Shown: positions 10,563 to 22,596 of the stretch, piece after piece | Position numbering within the stretch: position 1 is the stretch's first letter | How the letters are laid out: the number at the start of each line of letters is the position of its first letter | From: Rebecca billardiae RCC1528 | Taxonomy: Eukaryota > Haptophyta | Direction of reading: 5' to 3' | DNA length: 64,000 nt | Assembly: GCA_965240325.2 (NCBI GenBank) | Contig: OZ251233.1 | Location: 1,674,001 to 1,738,000 of the forward strand | Notes under the pieces: generated by a model | The model's database searches: none | The model's input: the letters and a program-made list of their open reading frames with translations, nothing else | Told to the model about the DNA's origin: nothing | Translations under genes and position numbers: made by a program

Positions 10563-11750
10563 AAAGAATCATGCGCGCGAGATCGATCCATCCGTGATCG
10601 GATCGGCGCGGCGCCAGCAGAAATTCAGCGCGCAGACTCTGAGCTCTGCGTGCGAGTTACTGCGAGTATAACTTACTGTAGTATAGATAGTTGCTGCTGA
10701 TCTGCTTGAGTGATCGCGATGATCTGAAAGTGTTAAATTTCGGACGATGATCGTCGCGATATATCCATCCGAATTCCGACGATCATATCATCATCAAAGA
10801 TCAATCATTATATATAATGATTGATCTTTGATGATGATATGATCGTCGGAATTCGGATGGATGACGATTCACGATGTCGATGTGCCAGCCAGATGTCGAT
10901 GACGATCGATGTTCACGGCGGACGCCCCGTCTGCGGGCGTCACGGCGGTGTCCGGGCTTATGTCCGGCGGCGTAGTGAATCGGTTGGCCACCGTGGCCCG
11001 TGCCCGTGTCCAAGACCAATCTGAAGCCAACGGCGCCCGTTCATTTATTGTTCAACGCGGCAACTGGTATTGGACAATTGGTAACCTTTACCTGTCGTAG
11101 ATAACTACTAGTACTAATAACACAGTCCGTCACCGTGACGGATCGTCCGGACGATATAACTACTCTACTGCGCTACGGATAAGCGAATAAAGTCATCGAT
11201 ATATATATGGCGCAGCAGGCAGTCTCGTCAGCATCCGCCATCCGCCCATCCCGGGCATCCGGCCCGGACCCTGCGCCGGCGGCGCCGGGCAGCCGGGCTG
11301 ACCGCACGGGCCCCCGCGATAGCCGCAGCACGTCCGGTCGCCGCCCCCTTAGGCCTTACTCACTCACTCAGTCACTGGGCCTGCCGATTCAAGAATCAAG
11401 TGTCGTCAGTCACCACTGAGTCAGCTACGCACGATTGTAGTCATCATAATAATGCGTCCGGCAGTGCGCCGGTGGCGACACGGTCACACGGTACCGCGGC
11501 TGACTGCCCGTGTACTCTGAGTCTCTGTAGGCGTTGCGCCCGGGGTCTGGCGGCTCGAATCGGGGCTCTCGGATGATCTTGGAGCGCCTTATGGAGCCCA
11601 GGCGTGCGGTGTTCGGTTCGTCGCTGATGCTTTCGTGCGACCTGGCGAGGAGGTGTCGGCCGTGGACGTAGATGGCACCTTCTTTCGGCGCAACTCCGCC
11701 GTCGCCGTGCTGACAGACCCACAGCAGCACGCCGCCAGCGACTTGGGTGC
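10563..11750. other. repeat-bearing spacer, no gene
   Basis: This AT-richer spacer separates the coiled-coil gene from the small minus-strand gene at 11751. It contains the 100-bp perfect palindrome at 10763-10862 and a short (TA) run near 11200. The ORFs in it are short and lack coding features. Confidence 0.6.
10763..10862. repeat. 100-bp perfect palindrome (50-bp arms, no loop)
   Basis: Bases 10763-10812 are the exact reverse complement of 10813-10862, with the axis at TATA|TATA. The first mismatch is at 10762/10863. There is no spacer between the arms. Confidence 0.97.
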
Positions 11751-12281
11751 TCACAAGTCGTCGTCCGACTCGGCTCGGCGGATCGGGATGAGCGCCGGGT
11801 CCACGCCCATGCGCACGAGCGCCTCGTATGCGGCGCGTCGTCGCGACTCGCGCTCGACATGCATGCGCGCAAGCAGCTGGTTGATACCGTGGTAGCTCAA
11901 GTTCTCCGCATCCCCGTTCGCCTCGTCCGCGGCGTGCAGGTCTGCTCGTGCCGCACCAGAGGCGAGCACTGATTGTCCGTTCGGCGCCTGACCAGCAGCC
12001 TCGGCGGCGTGCTCGCGGGCGGCCTCGTGGTGCGCATGTGCGTGCTTTGCGTCACGCTGCCATGCGCTCTCCAGCTGCGACGCGCCCTCCCGCCCGATGT
12101 TGAGACGCTTGATGCGGTCGTGCATCATGTCGTCGTCGACGACGTCAAAAGCATCATGCCGCCCGCGCTTCGCAAAGGCTGACGCCGCGGAGGTTTCGTG
12201 TCCGAGATGGACGGGCGGCGGGGTCACGTCGTGTGCGCCGACGCCCAGCTCGACCTCCTCCATCGGCTCGTCGACCCACAT
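11751..12281 (-). CDS. small uncharacterised acidic/helical protein
   Basis: An ATG-started frame of 176 residues encodes a mixed-charge, largely helical product. The end is the best-conserved-looking part: NLSYHGINQLLARMHVER, then a basic helix, MGVDPALIPIRRAE and an acidic terminus. A second helix, MMHDRIKRLNIGRE, lies near residue 54. There is no signal peptide, membrane segment or known motif. It is head-to-head with the hydroxylase gene at 12533, sharing about 250 bp upstream. I do not recognise the family. Balanced composition unlike neighbouring GC-driven shadow frames supports it being real. Confidence 0.55.
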   Translation of the reverse strand: MWVDEPMEEVELGVGAHDVTPPPVHLGHETSAASAFAKRGRHDAFDVVDDDMMHDRIKRLNIGREGASQLESAWQRDAKHAHAHHEAAREHAAEAAGQAPNGQSVLASGAARADLHAADEANGDAENLSYHGINQLLARMHVERESRRRAAYEALVRMGVDPALIPIRRAESDDDL

Positions 12282-12532
12282 CGCCCGCGCCGAGGGGGCG
12301 GACGACTGGTGCTTGGCCGAGAGGGAGCCGCGCTTGAAGGCCGGTGCGCACAGCGGCTGCGCACACTGGCGCCTCCCCGTCCGGTGGCGACAATTTTGCG
12401 ATCAGGAGTTTGGCCGCGAAATCGAGCACAAAATCCGCCGCACGGCGCACGATGGCGTTGGCGATTTTATCCGCGCGGCTTTCCGCTGTCAACGGACGCA
12501 CGGCCAACTGGCCAAGTCCGTCTGGCGAAGAC

Positions 12533-13690
12533 ATGACACGCTCACGGCCGGCCGACGCGTCCGTCGCCGGCGACACATCCATGGGCGGACGAGGCACCCT
12601 TGGCGCAGAGACCCTCGAGGAGCTCTGGCACGACGAGCCAGCGCTCATCGTTGGGCCGCTCGTTGTTGGCGTTGGGTTGCAAAGCCTGTGGCATATCCCC
12701 GCCTTCGCTGAGCATGCCGCCGCGCACGGCATCGAACCGTGGGGCGTGTACAACGCGATGCACTACACAGCGTTCGCCATCTTGCTCGCCTACGCTTTTC
12801 ACGGCTTTGTATGCACGCATGTCCCCATCACGCTGAAGTTCCAAAAGAAGCGAGCTCCCGACCTGAGCCCTGCCGCTGCCGCCACGCGCAACACTGCCAT
12901 CCTGCTCACGGAGCTTGTGTACACGTCGCTACCGCTGCGGCCACCGAGTTCGAGCTGGCTGCACTTCCTGGCGGCGCTTGCAGCATTCACCGTGCTGTGG
13001 GACATCGAGTTCTTCCTCGTGCACAAGGCAGCTCACGAGTCGCGCTGGCTGTACACCTGCGTGCACAAGCTGCACCACGCGATCAAAGACCCAAACTGCT
13101 TTGGAGCATATTTCGTTTGGTATCAATCTCACGTGCTGCTCGAGCAGCTTGTGGTGGTGACCTGCTGCCTTGCGTTCTTGCCGCGTGACGTCTTCATCTT
13201 TGTGATGTACACGTGCACCCTTGGCACGTACATCGAGCACGCAGGATGCGACGTGAAGCAGCTCAAGTTGCCCTTCCTACCTATCCGGTGCGGCCACATC
13301 TTGGATGCACTGCTGCTGCACGCTGCGCCGCTCGGCATCATGGGCGCAGGCCACCACGACTGGCATCACGAGAAGTTCACGGCGAACTACGCGCTGTATT
13401 TCACCTGGCTCGACCGACTGTTCGGGACGTACAACCCTGGGCGCAAGGTGGAGGATCCAGCCGTCGAGCCTGCCTTGCCTAAGGGCGGTGTTTGCGAGTT
13501 GGCAGAGGCAACAGGCAGCACAACACTGCCGCACCTGGTCCCAGTTCCCAGTTCGAGGCTGCAGCAGACTGCACCAAGCCTGGACACACCATCCTCGCCG
13601 TTTGGTGTGCAGCCCGATGTGCAGGCCTGCGATGGCTTGGCTGCCATCAACTGTTCATTCAACTCATCAAGCCCATCAGCAGCTAACTAA
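12533..13690 (+). CDS. fatty acid hydroxylase/sterol desaturase-family protein
   Basis: This is a di-iron membrane oxygenase of the sterol desaturase superfamily, about 385 residues from ATG 12533. An in-frame ATG at 12452 is an alternative start. The histidine boxes are HKAAH (164-168), HKLHH (178-182) and HHDWHH (274-279), with EHAGCD between, as in C-4 methylsterol oxidases and cholesterol 25-hydroxylase-like enzymes. Four or more hydrophobic segments (about 36-56, 76-98, 143-163, 203-232) place it in the ER or another endomembrane. A non-conserved Ser/Pro-rich tail follows the catalytic core from about residue 310. The substrate (sterol or long-chain lipid) cannot be told. A second, divergent family member lies at 28240-28971. 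Confidence 0.9.
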   Translation: MTRSRPADASVAGDTSMGGRGTLGAETLEELWHDEPALIVGPLVVGVGLQSLWHIPAFAEHAAAHGIEPWGVYNAMHYTAFAILLAYAFHGFVCTHVPITLKFQKKRAPDLSPAAAATRNTAILLTELVYTSLPLRPPSSSWLHFLAALAAFTVLWDIEFFLVHKAAHESRWLYTCVHKLHHAIKDPNCFGAYFVWYQSHVLLEQLVVVTCCLAFLPRDVFIFVMYTCTLGTYIEHAGCDVKQLKLPFLPIRCGHILDALLLHAAPLGIMGAGHHDWHHEKFTANYALYFTWLDRLFGTYNPGRKVEDPAVEPALPKGGVCELAEATGSTTLPHLVPVPSSRLQQTAPSLDTPSSPFGVQPDVQACDGLAAINCSFNSSSPSAAN

Positions 13691-15181
<1,491 letters not shown>

Positions 15182-16098
15182 ATGGCAAGCAGCACCTCGA
15201 CCGGCGACGCCGACCAAGACTACTACGTTCGCCGCGTATTGAACGCGCTGCTCGACTCGAGGACGGTGACGCGGGTGAACAACACCACGTTCCAGAGCAC
15301 CGCTGCCGCCATCTCCGTCGCCAGGCACAAGCAGACCATCCCCGGCGCCGCGAGCGAGTACGGCGTGTCAACAAAAGCGATCAAGAAGCTCCTTGGCCAG
15401 GTCCGCGAGGTGCTGGCGGCGGAGGGCGCACTCGGCAGCGGTGGCGCTGCGCGGTTCATCACCGACTTCACCACGCGCCCCGCAGGCCAGCTCCCTCCCT
15501 CCTTCTCACCCGGCCCAACAGCTGGCAGCCGCTTCGAGGCACTCGCCGCGCTCGACGGGGAAATGCCCGCTGCAGACAGAGCAAGCACAACCACAGCGGG
15601 GGCGCCCGGCCGGCTCGCTCAGCCTGCTGGGCACGCTCAACCTAGGCGTCACGTGCTACCTCGGCTCGCTGCTGGCCGCGCTGCTCGCGTGCCCTTCCAT
15701 CGTCTCGCTCGCCACATCTGCCGCGGCGGAGCAGTGCACCAACCCCATCCATCGTGTCCAGCATGCGCTCGCTGGCGCTCGCGCATGTCAACTGCGAGTG
15801 GCCCAGCGAGGTGGGGCCGACGCGTAGCTTGCTCGAGCCGCTCCACGACGCGATCGCGGAGGTCTGTCGGTGGACAACGGCGTTTGGGCAGCAGCAGCAG
15901 GACGCGTGCGAGGTGATGTACAAAATCATGGAGGCCCTGGCTGGCTGCGACGAGGCGTGCTCATTATACCTTGGCTTGCTCGAGTGCCTCGGTCAGCTAC
16001 TCAGCTGGCGAGCGAGCAGCCCTCGCAGCAGCAGCGCGTGCCGACGCCGACGATCTCGCAGCAGCAGCGCGTGCCGACGATCTCAGTCGGCCATATGA
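15182..16098 (+). pseudogene. ubiquitin-specific protease (USP) remnant, frameshifted
   Basis: Three successive frames together resemble the start of a USP cysteine protease. From ATG 15182 an 85-140 residue N-terminal region is open. In a second frame the Cys-box appears as LGTLNLGVTCYLGSLLAALL (about 15625-15690), matching the family NxGNTCYxNSxLQ with Val for Asn after Gly. In a third frame FGQQQQDACEVM (about 15885-15925) matches the QQDAxEF box. No intron of believable size fits between the second and third segments, so one-base shifts are more likely. The His-box and catalytic C-terminal half are absent before the frame decays near 16100. It could instead be a real gene with sequence errors. 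Confidence 0.5.
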
Positions 16099-16346
16099 CT
16101 TCGACTGTACACAATCGGCGCCGCGCCGGCGGCTGCGATGGGCCCGCCCGGCCGCGCGGCGGGCGGCGGCGCGCCGCTGGAGTCTACTCGCTGCCGGGCA
16201 GTCGCGGCCGGGCGGGCCCACTCTCGATCGCGACGGAGGGTGCGACGGAGGGTGCACCGCCACCGCAGGCCCCGAACTACGTTCGTTCTACGGAAAAGGA
16301 CCGCGGAACGCGGTCATAAGTATAGCTAGCGCGACTCTCGTCATCA

Positions 16347-18164
16347 TCAGTCTCGTCGTCTGCCGCCCTTCTGTGCACAGACCACGTACCGCGTGCTAGG
16401 GCTGGTATCCGCATCACGTGGCAGCTCGTCGAGGGAGTGCGCGTCGTAGAGCTTCACCTCTCCACCAAACGCCTCCTCGAAGAGCTGGCGCACGCGTAGC
16501 ATCGACGGCAGGTGTCTGCGGTGCGTGCCGGCGTCCTTGATTCGAACTCGCTCGCCGCGGAGATCGATGTTCACGATGCTCGAATCCTGGTGCGTCCGGC
16601 AGCCGTCCTCGACCAACATCGGGATGCGCAGGCTGACCACATGCCCGCCGATGCCGACGATTAGGTTGGGGTACCAACGGACGTGGTCGGGTGCGATGAA
16701 GTCGCCAAAGAAGTGGCCATCGTCGCACAGGACGGCAGCTGTGTTGCGCACTGCGTCGCGCATGCGCTCCGCAGGGAGGTACTGGAACACGTTGAGCCCA
16801 GCGAATGCGACGTCGAACTCACCGAAGTCGTCTCGGTCCATGCGCAGCACGTCGCCGGTGCGCGCATTGAGGCCGCGTTGCTGCGCGGCCGCAGCCTGCG
16901 CTGGCGAGAGGTCGAAGGCGAGCAGATTCGCGGCGCGCACGCCTTGCTCGCGCACGATGTGGGCTTCGACCACGCCCGTGCCACAGCCGATGCTCAGCAG
17001 CCTGCACGCTGCGGGCTCGGGCACGTGCAGGTCGAAGAAGCGCCTTATAAACCCGGCCATGAAGCCATCGAGGCAGGGCTGCCCAATCAGCGCATCGTAC
17101 ACGTCCGCGTATTCAGCAAACGCATCGCCTCCTCCAGCCTCGGCAGCCCCGTCGACGGGTGTGGCGGACTCTGGGCGCGTCTCCGTCTCCACCTCCAGCG
17201 CTGCCCACTCGCGGACGGTCCGGTGCAGCTGGGCGAACCAGCGCGCGTCGGTGGCGTGGTCTGTCTCTGACACGTGGCTGCGCAGCTCGGTGAGCAGCCG
17301 AGCGTGCATGCGCGCTGGCTGCTGGAACAGCGTCTGCAGGAGCCAGGCCTCGCTTCGGCCGCCGCCCACTGGGCGGTCGGCAGCGGCGGCACGGCACACG
17401 CGGCGAGTGGCGAAGATGAGATCGCGCAGCCAAGTCGTGAAGTCTGCCTCGACTGCCGTTCGCTCGACGTTCGCCGCACCCGCTGGCACTGGGAGGAAGG
17501 CACCACCATGCACAAGGGCGACGCTGCCCGTGCACGCCTCAAAGAGGCGATTGCGATCAGTGACGACGCGATCGGCCGTGGTGCCGAGGCGGGCATGGAT
17601 GTGCAGGCTGAGCACGGGCGTGTCGCCCACGTTTCTGAACTGGTGGATCATCTCCCGACCGACAGCGATCGTGCCGCGGTCGGGCAACAGCGAGCAGTCC
17701 ACCATCTGCAGCCGCTCGCCATCGGACACAAACTTGGCGTACTCAAGCGAGCCACCAAACACCTGCACACACCCGCAGTGCACGTCGGCACCACTGTTGT
17801 GGATCGCGGAAACGTCTCCAGGAAGCCATGTCCGTGCCATCAGCTCAAGCGCACCCGCCAGGTGGATCGTCTTCTCGCCGTAGCTGTCCTCTGGTGGGTG
17901 TTCAAAGTCAGCCCACGCCATCAGGTCGTGCTCCGTGATAGCGGCGTCGCTGACAGCCGTCGTGAGCTTGGCTGCGTTGAGGCGCGGCTCTGCCTGGAGC
18001 GAGCGAATGAGGCTCGAAAGGGCCGCAGAAAGGCGCGGGACGCCGTGCCGCTCACGACACGCCGCCATTGGCGTGATGCCCAGCGGTCTACCATCCCTGG
18101 GGCGGATGCGCTGCCACGTGGGGGAAACGACCTCCCGAGCGGCAACCCGCGGTACCCTGAGCAT
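16347..18164 (-). CDS. cysteine-dioxygenase-like cupin fused to SAM methyltransferase
   Basis: This single ATG-started frame encodes 605 residues. Residues 110-195 resemble cysteine/thiol dioxygenase: WLPGDVSAIHNSG, then HCGCVQVFGG, IHQFRN (His174) and SLHIHA (Ser186, His188). Against human CDO, His86, Cys93 and His140 have counterparts, but His88 is replaced by Ser124 and Tyr157 by His190, so the normal three-His iron site is altered. Residues 385-560 are a class I methyltransferase, with motif I LSIGCGTGV (390-398) and an acidic LLAFDLSP after it. Thiol dioxygenases make cysteine sulfinate, the entry to taurine, so a methylated sulfur or taurine-like metabolite is conceivable, but the substrate is unknown. 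It is head-to-head with the carbonyl reductase gene. Confidence 0.75.
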   Translation of the reverse strand: MLRVPRVAAREVVSPTWQRIRPRDGRPLGITPMAACRERHGVPRLSAALSSLIRSLQAEPRLNAAKLTTAVSDAAITEHDLMAWADFEHPPEDSYGEKTIHLAGALELMARTWLPGDVSAIHNSGADVHCGCVQVFGGSLEYAKFVSDGERLQMVDCSLLPDRGTIAVGREMIHQFRNVGDTPVLSLHIHARLGTTADRVVTDRNRLFEACTGSVALVHGGAFLPVPAGAANVERTAVEADFTTWLRDLIFATRRVCRAAAADRPVGGGRSEAWLLQTLFQQPARMHARLLTELRSHVSETDHATDARWFAQLHRTVREWAALEVETETRPESATPVDGAAEAGGGDAFAEYADVYDALIGQPCLDGFMAGFIRRFFDLHVPEPAACRLLSIGCGTGVVEAHIVREQGVRAANLLAFDLSPAQAAAAQQRGLNARTGDVLRMDRDDFGEFDVAFAGLNVFQYLPAERMRDAVRNTAAVLCDDGHFFGDFIAPDHVRWYPNLIVGIGGHVVSLRIPMLVEDGCRTHQDSSIVNIDLRGERVRIKDAGTHRRHLPSMLRVRQLFEEAFGGEVKLYDAHSLDELPRDADTSPSTRYVVCAQKGGRRRD

Positions 18165-18508
18165 CTAATCGTACAATAACGCGCCCACGGCCGCGGAGCT
18201 TGCCCAGCCTCTTACTAAGGAGCGCACAGGGCGGCCATCGTTCAGTCAAGGGACTCAAGGCGGTCGCGAGCCTGGCTGGTACTCTCCGCCATCGCACTCG
18301 CTTCACGCGAGTGCTGTGCCCGCCGAGTAACGATGGCGGCGCAGTCCGGAGCTGGTACCAAGACCAAGACAGGTTGCGAGCGGCGGGGCCGGCACGCAGG
18401 TGTGCACGGCCGGGAAAGCGCGTCTGGAATCACATGCCCACGGCCGCCCGAGCTCATCGGCGGCTAACGTCGGCGATCGTCGTCATCGCCTCCTCGCTGA
18501 CGGTGGCC

Positions 18509-19386
18509 ATGGCCAAGACTGCCATCGTGACGGGCGCAAACAAGGGGATCGGCTTTCACATCGCTGAACAGCTCGTCGCGGCCAAGCACGACGTCATCAT
18601 CGCCTGCAGAGACCGGCAGCGAGGCGAGGAGGTGCGCGGCGCCCCGCGGCCTGCGCTGCGACGCGGCCGGGCCCAACCACGTGGCGTGACCCCGCGCTGG
18701 CCGGCCGTGCGCGTTCCACTCAGGCGGCGAAGAAGCTTGGCTGCCAGTCTGCCGTCCTCGATATCTCGTCGCCCGCGTCCATCGACCAATTCGCCCAGCA
18801 GATGGCGCGAGAGCACGAGCGCATCGACGTGCTCGTCAACAACGCCGCCATCGCCTTCAAGGGCGCGGACCCCACGCCCTTTGCGCAGCAGACGCGACCG
18901 ACGCTCGCGACCAACTTCGAGGGGACAGTTGGCGTGACGGAGGCGCTGCTGCCGCTGCTGCGGAAGGCGCCATCGGCGCGGATCGTGAACATAGCGAGCA
19001 TGGCCGGCGTGCTTCGCCAGCTCGCGCCGGAGCGGCAGCGCCAGTTCTCGGACCCGGGCCTCACGCTGCCCACGTTGCGCTCGCTCGTGGGCGAGTTCGA
19101 GGCAGACGTGCAGAAGGGTAACCATGGCGCTGCGGGCTGGGGCAACTCGAACTACGGCTTCTCCAAGCTCGCGGTGATTGCGTACACCAACGTGGTGGCC
19201 AAGCAGGAGGGCGACAAGATGCGCGTGAACTCCTGCTGCCCCGGGTACTGCGACACGGACATGACGTCGCACAAGGGCCCGCGCCCGCCCGCTGAGGGGG
19301 CACGCACGGCAACCAAGCTCGCCATGCTGCCAGACGACGGGCCGACCGGCACGTTCTGGCAGGACGAGAAGCAGTCTGTCTGGTGA
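18509..19386 (+). CDS. CBR1-like carbonyl reductase (SDR), 2 exons
   Basis: Exon 1 (18509-18631) and exon 2 (18724-19386) join exactly in phase across a 92-bp GT-AG intron (GTGCGC...CACTCAG), giving 261 residues. The SDR motifs are the cofactor loop TGANKGIG (8-15), NNA (80-82), catalytic Ser133 in NIASMAG and YGFSK with Tyr185 and Lys189. The long Ser-to-Tyr spacing of 52 residues and the ending CCPGYCDTDM...EGA are typical of NADPH-dependent CBR1-type carbonyl reductases, which are monomeric. An in-frame ATG at 18434 would add a 25-residue hydrophobic leader (SAIVVIASSLTVAMA), possibly a signal peptide, so two localisations are possible. Its upstream region is shared with the cupin-methyltransferase gene. 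Confidence 0.9.
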
Positions 19387-20146
19387 GCAGGCTGGCGCAC
19401 AATCCGCCGGTTGTGTCATGTGTGTCATGTGTGTGGGTCACGAGCATGACACTTGACAGGCATGGGTCCGCCCGGGCCGGTGGGCTCACACCGCTCACAG
19501 ACCACACCTGAGTTCAGAGCCCTGTGCCAGGCGCGCCCTCTGGCACGTGATGCTAGCGCTCTTGGTCGTGGTTCGCGGCCTCGAAGTCAAAGTGAAGAGG
19601 CGTCATCAAGTTCTCTGACTTGTCATGCGGCTGTTGCGAATAATGCGCCAGTCGTAACTTGCGACAAACAGAGTACGTTATATCGGTTGAGAATAAGTAT
19701 ACGTATGAGATTGTGGAGCGGGAGATGATGCTGGGGCGGCGGTCCGGGCGGCAGGCAGCAGTGCAGAGCCAGAGACAGAGTGCAGACAGCACTCGGTTCG
19801 GCCAGCTAGAACCAATGATGGCATCAATCAATGCTGTCCGACAGTCCGTCCGCGGGGGCGTGCAGCAAGCCGGGGGCGGCGTCAGGCGGCGTGGCCCGCG
19901 CCGGCGCCGCCGACTGCGGCAGCCGTGGCCAGTGGCAGTGCCGCTGGCGGCTGGCCCAGCCGCTGGCGGCGCTCCCCGGGACGGGCGGGACTGCCGCGAG
20001 AGCGGAGAGGGTCTACCGCGGGCACCGTTCGGCTGTTTAGCCGTAGTCACTTAATTGGAATGTCTATTATTATTAGAATCGCGTTAACAGACTAACATCA
20101 TGTTATTTATAATAACTAAGGCTAAGCTAGTCAGAGCTCCTTATGC
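19387..20146. other. spacer, nothing recognised
   Basis: No coding frame, RNA gene or repeat longer than a few units was recognised between the carbonyl reductase and the small inverted-repeat element. GC-rich and AT-rich patches alternate. Confidence 0.5.
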
Positions 20147-20623
20147 GGCTCCGGCTCCGGTCCACCCCCCCCAGCTCCGTTACGTCTTGGCCCCGAGCCG
20201 AAGTCAACCAAGCGGACCATGCAGCAGAGTCCCTTCCTTCCGCCCGCGACCCCCGATTGGCCATTGATGACTTCAACGAGAAATGTCGCATCCGACCACC
20301 TCCCAATAGGTTCAGACTCTGCTATTTTACTATGTAATTACCCGTCCCTTACTCAGATTTCAGCACAATCCGGGAGCGTTCCGGACACCTGTATACATAT
20401 GCGAAAATGGTACCCGGGCTGGGTATTTAGTTATAGAAAATAGAGTCTGAACCTATTGGAGGTGTGGCTGATGATCCATCTGGCCGTAACTGTCGTCCAA
20501 GGGACCGCCTGGGGTGGTCTAGGAGCTATCGTAGATCATCAGAGGCGGCGATCCCGCCGATTGCAGTGTCAAGATGTAACGCTCCAGTGACCGGACTGGG
20601 GGGGGTGGACCGAAGCAGGAGCC
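20147..20623. mobile_element. 477-bp non-autonomous DNA transposon (inverted-repeat element)
   Basis: The ends are 28-bp imperfect inverted repeats that start GGCTCC and end CCCCCCCCAG (20147-20174 and 20596-20623, inverted). They are flanked by a perfect 4-bp duplication ATGC (20143-20146 and 20624-20627). An internal inverted pair around GGTTCAGACTCT (about 20310-20325 and 20440-20460) can fold into a long hairpin. There is no coding capacity. The ends match those of the larger element at 32734-36149, so both belong to one family. Confidence 0.85.
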
Positions 20624-21415
20624 ATGCCCATAATCCATATCGTCAATCCGCCGCCGGCGGACGAGCGCCCGGGGGCAGAGCCCAGAGCGGCTACGGTCCG
20701 ACCCTTGCCTTCATTCATTGTTGATAGTAGCAGTAAGCAACGGTCCGTGTCTGTCAGCCTCGGGCAGGCCCGGGCGCGGGCGGCCCGTGTGGCCGAGTGG
20801 GCGTCCGGCGTGCCGGCACTGGCTGCCGGCGGAGCAGTGCTGCAGTGCAGGCCGCCAGCCGGCCCCCGGCGCGGCGGCCGGCGGCGGCCCAGCGGCGGCC
20901 CGCACACGGTGGGCATGCAATTTATACGATATTATTATATTGATTATTTTACGACGATTATTAATTCACGGAGATACTGTCCCGTGTCCGCGTGCGGCCG
21001 TGCGCGCGCGCAGCCCGCAGACGCATTGCCCCGGCGGTCGTAACAGCGTACCGACCGGCCGTCGCCAGCCCGTCCGCCGAGTTCATCAAGAAGCGAGTGC
21101 CATCGCGGACCCTCGGCACTCGAAGACGCAGCCACTGCGCCGACAACAACGGTCAGACAGCGGACCCAGGGACTACCCCCCAGCTGGACGGCGCATCATG
21201 CGGCGTGACGCGTTCGGTCCCGCGCCACGGCCGCGGCAGTGGCCCGTGACCAATCTTAGTGCCAGTAGGAGCGTGAGGCGATGCCAAAAGTATTGCCCAT
21301 GCCACCTTGATGAGTGATTTGCTTCGCGCCATGCACTCTCCGGGAAGTGAGATACCTCCGTTGGCGCAGCCTGCTGGTCAGAGTGCACTGCGTCCGAATC
21401 CGCCTCGGACTCGAG
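20624..21415. other. spacer, nothing recognised
   Basis: GC-rich ORFs here are overlapping and featureless. A 40-bp AT-rich patch lies at about 20920-20960. No gene is supported. Confidence 0.45.
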
Positions 21416-21781
21416 TCAGGCATTCGAGATGACCTCCTTCGGCTCACTGCGCAGCCAGGCGCACAGATGCATGTGCGCGCCCTCAAGAGGTGTGGAGTCC
21501 ACAATGCTTCTTGTTCGCCCGCGCACGCGTCCGCCGCACTTGGCGCACGCAACCTGCGCGTGGCAGGTGACTTGCCGGTACCGCCGCTTGAGCTGCGCGG
21601 CCGGTCTGCCCGCATCGCTCTCATCGAGCAAGCCCTCGCCCGCGCAGAGCCGCCGCCACAACGCGTCAGCGTCTGCAAGTGCACGCAACCGCGTACTTGT
21701 CATCTCCGTGAGATAAATGGCGTCGCGTGCGCCCAGATGAGCCACGATCATCGCGAGCACCTCGCCTGGGATGGCCTCCAT
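21416..21781 (-). CDS. F-box protein (possibly 5' part of a longer gene)
   Basis: From ATG 21781 the frame encodes 121 residues. Residues 4-47 are an F-box: IPGEVLAMIVAHLGARDA, then LRALADADALWRRLC. F-box proteins link SKP1-cullin ubiquitin ligases to substrates. A short region with Cys pairs (CHAQVACAKCGG) follows and could bind zinc. The frame stops just after EPKEVISNA. A GT inside that end could be a splice donor, so further exons downstream (towards lower coordinates) are possible but could not be placed. The substrate domain is therefore unknown. Confidence 0.65.
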   Translation of the reverse strand: MEAIPGEVLAMIVAHLGARDAIYLTEMTSTRLRALADADALWRRLCAGEGLLDESDAGRPAAQLKRRYRQVTCHAQVACAKCGGRVRGRTRSIVDSTPLEGAHMHLCAWLRSEPKEVISNA

Positions 21782-21825
21782 CGTTCGTCGGGCGTCGGCG
21801 AAAAGTGAAGTTCGAATTGTCACGC

Positions 21826-22596
21826 CCGGCCCGACCGTTTCCTCCCGTACACGGCGCTCGTGGTCGGTGGGCGACGACGACGGCAGGTGGCACGGAATTC
21901 TCTGCGACCAAACAAAAAGGGGTCATTGCCACCGGTTGAGAGTGTCGGAACCACTTCATACATAAATGGGGCGGATGAAAAGGTGGGCTCCGTTTCGTAA
22001 CTGGAACTCTGAATCGCATACAGGAACGAAGTCGGCTGATGACTGATTGAGTTGGGTTTTGTACTACTGTACCGAAAATTAGTGTGGCAAGACAGTGGCT
22101 CGGTTTCGTGCGACTCACTTGCCGAGCCACTAGAAGCCACGCTCACCCCAACAATTACACGCAACCCCGTCACAGAAAATATGCACTTGGCCGGCCACCC
22201 ATTTTCGTCGTAATCAATTTTGAGAAGCGCACCCGCACTCACGCCCCAACCTGCCACTCCGCTACCCGTCGCGGCTCGACCTCCCGTCCACTGCCTCGAG
22301 ATGGTTTTCCCGCACACCGAGGGGCGCGACACGCGGAACGCGGAGGGCCACCGACATGGCGCTCGTTCGGGTGACATTGTCGGTGACGTAGACGACTGCG
22401 TCGAGTTCCACGACCTCGAAGAGCCGCTGCGGTGATCTTGGCGGACGTCCGCGTCTGACATGACCCTGCAGTTCCCGCCTCGCGCGACACAGCCGGACGG
22501 CATGGCCAAGCGACATCGCTTGACCGTGTTCCCGGACCAAGCCGTCGCCGCGTCCAGTACCCAGCGTCTTTGCCCACGTGCATCGAGCTGCTGCAT
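21826..22596 (-). pseudogene. unassigned minus-strand coding remnant
   Basis: Two alternating minus-strand frames contain pieces with natural-looking composition: FEVVELDAVVYVTDN and MSVALRVPRV in one (22262-22540), and ALLKIDYDENGWPAKCIF, LRVIVGVSVASS in the other (about 22130-22240). They may be exons of one gene or a frame-disrupted remnant. A consistent splice path was not found and the family is not recognised. It lies just upstream of the F-box gene. Confidence 0.22.

Noticed and set aside
19553-20054. Overlapping ORFs on both strands between the carbonyl reductase and the small transposon
   Set aside because: Low-complexity Arg/Pro-rich frames on both strands with no motif or splice logic.
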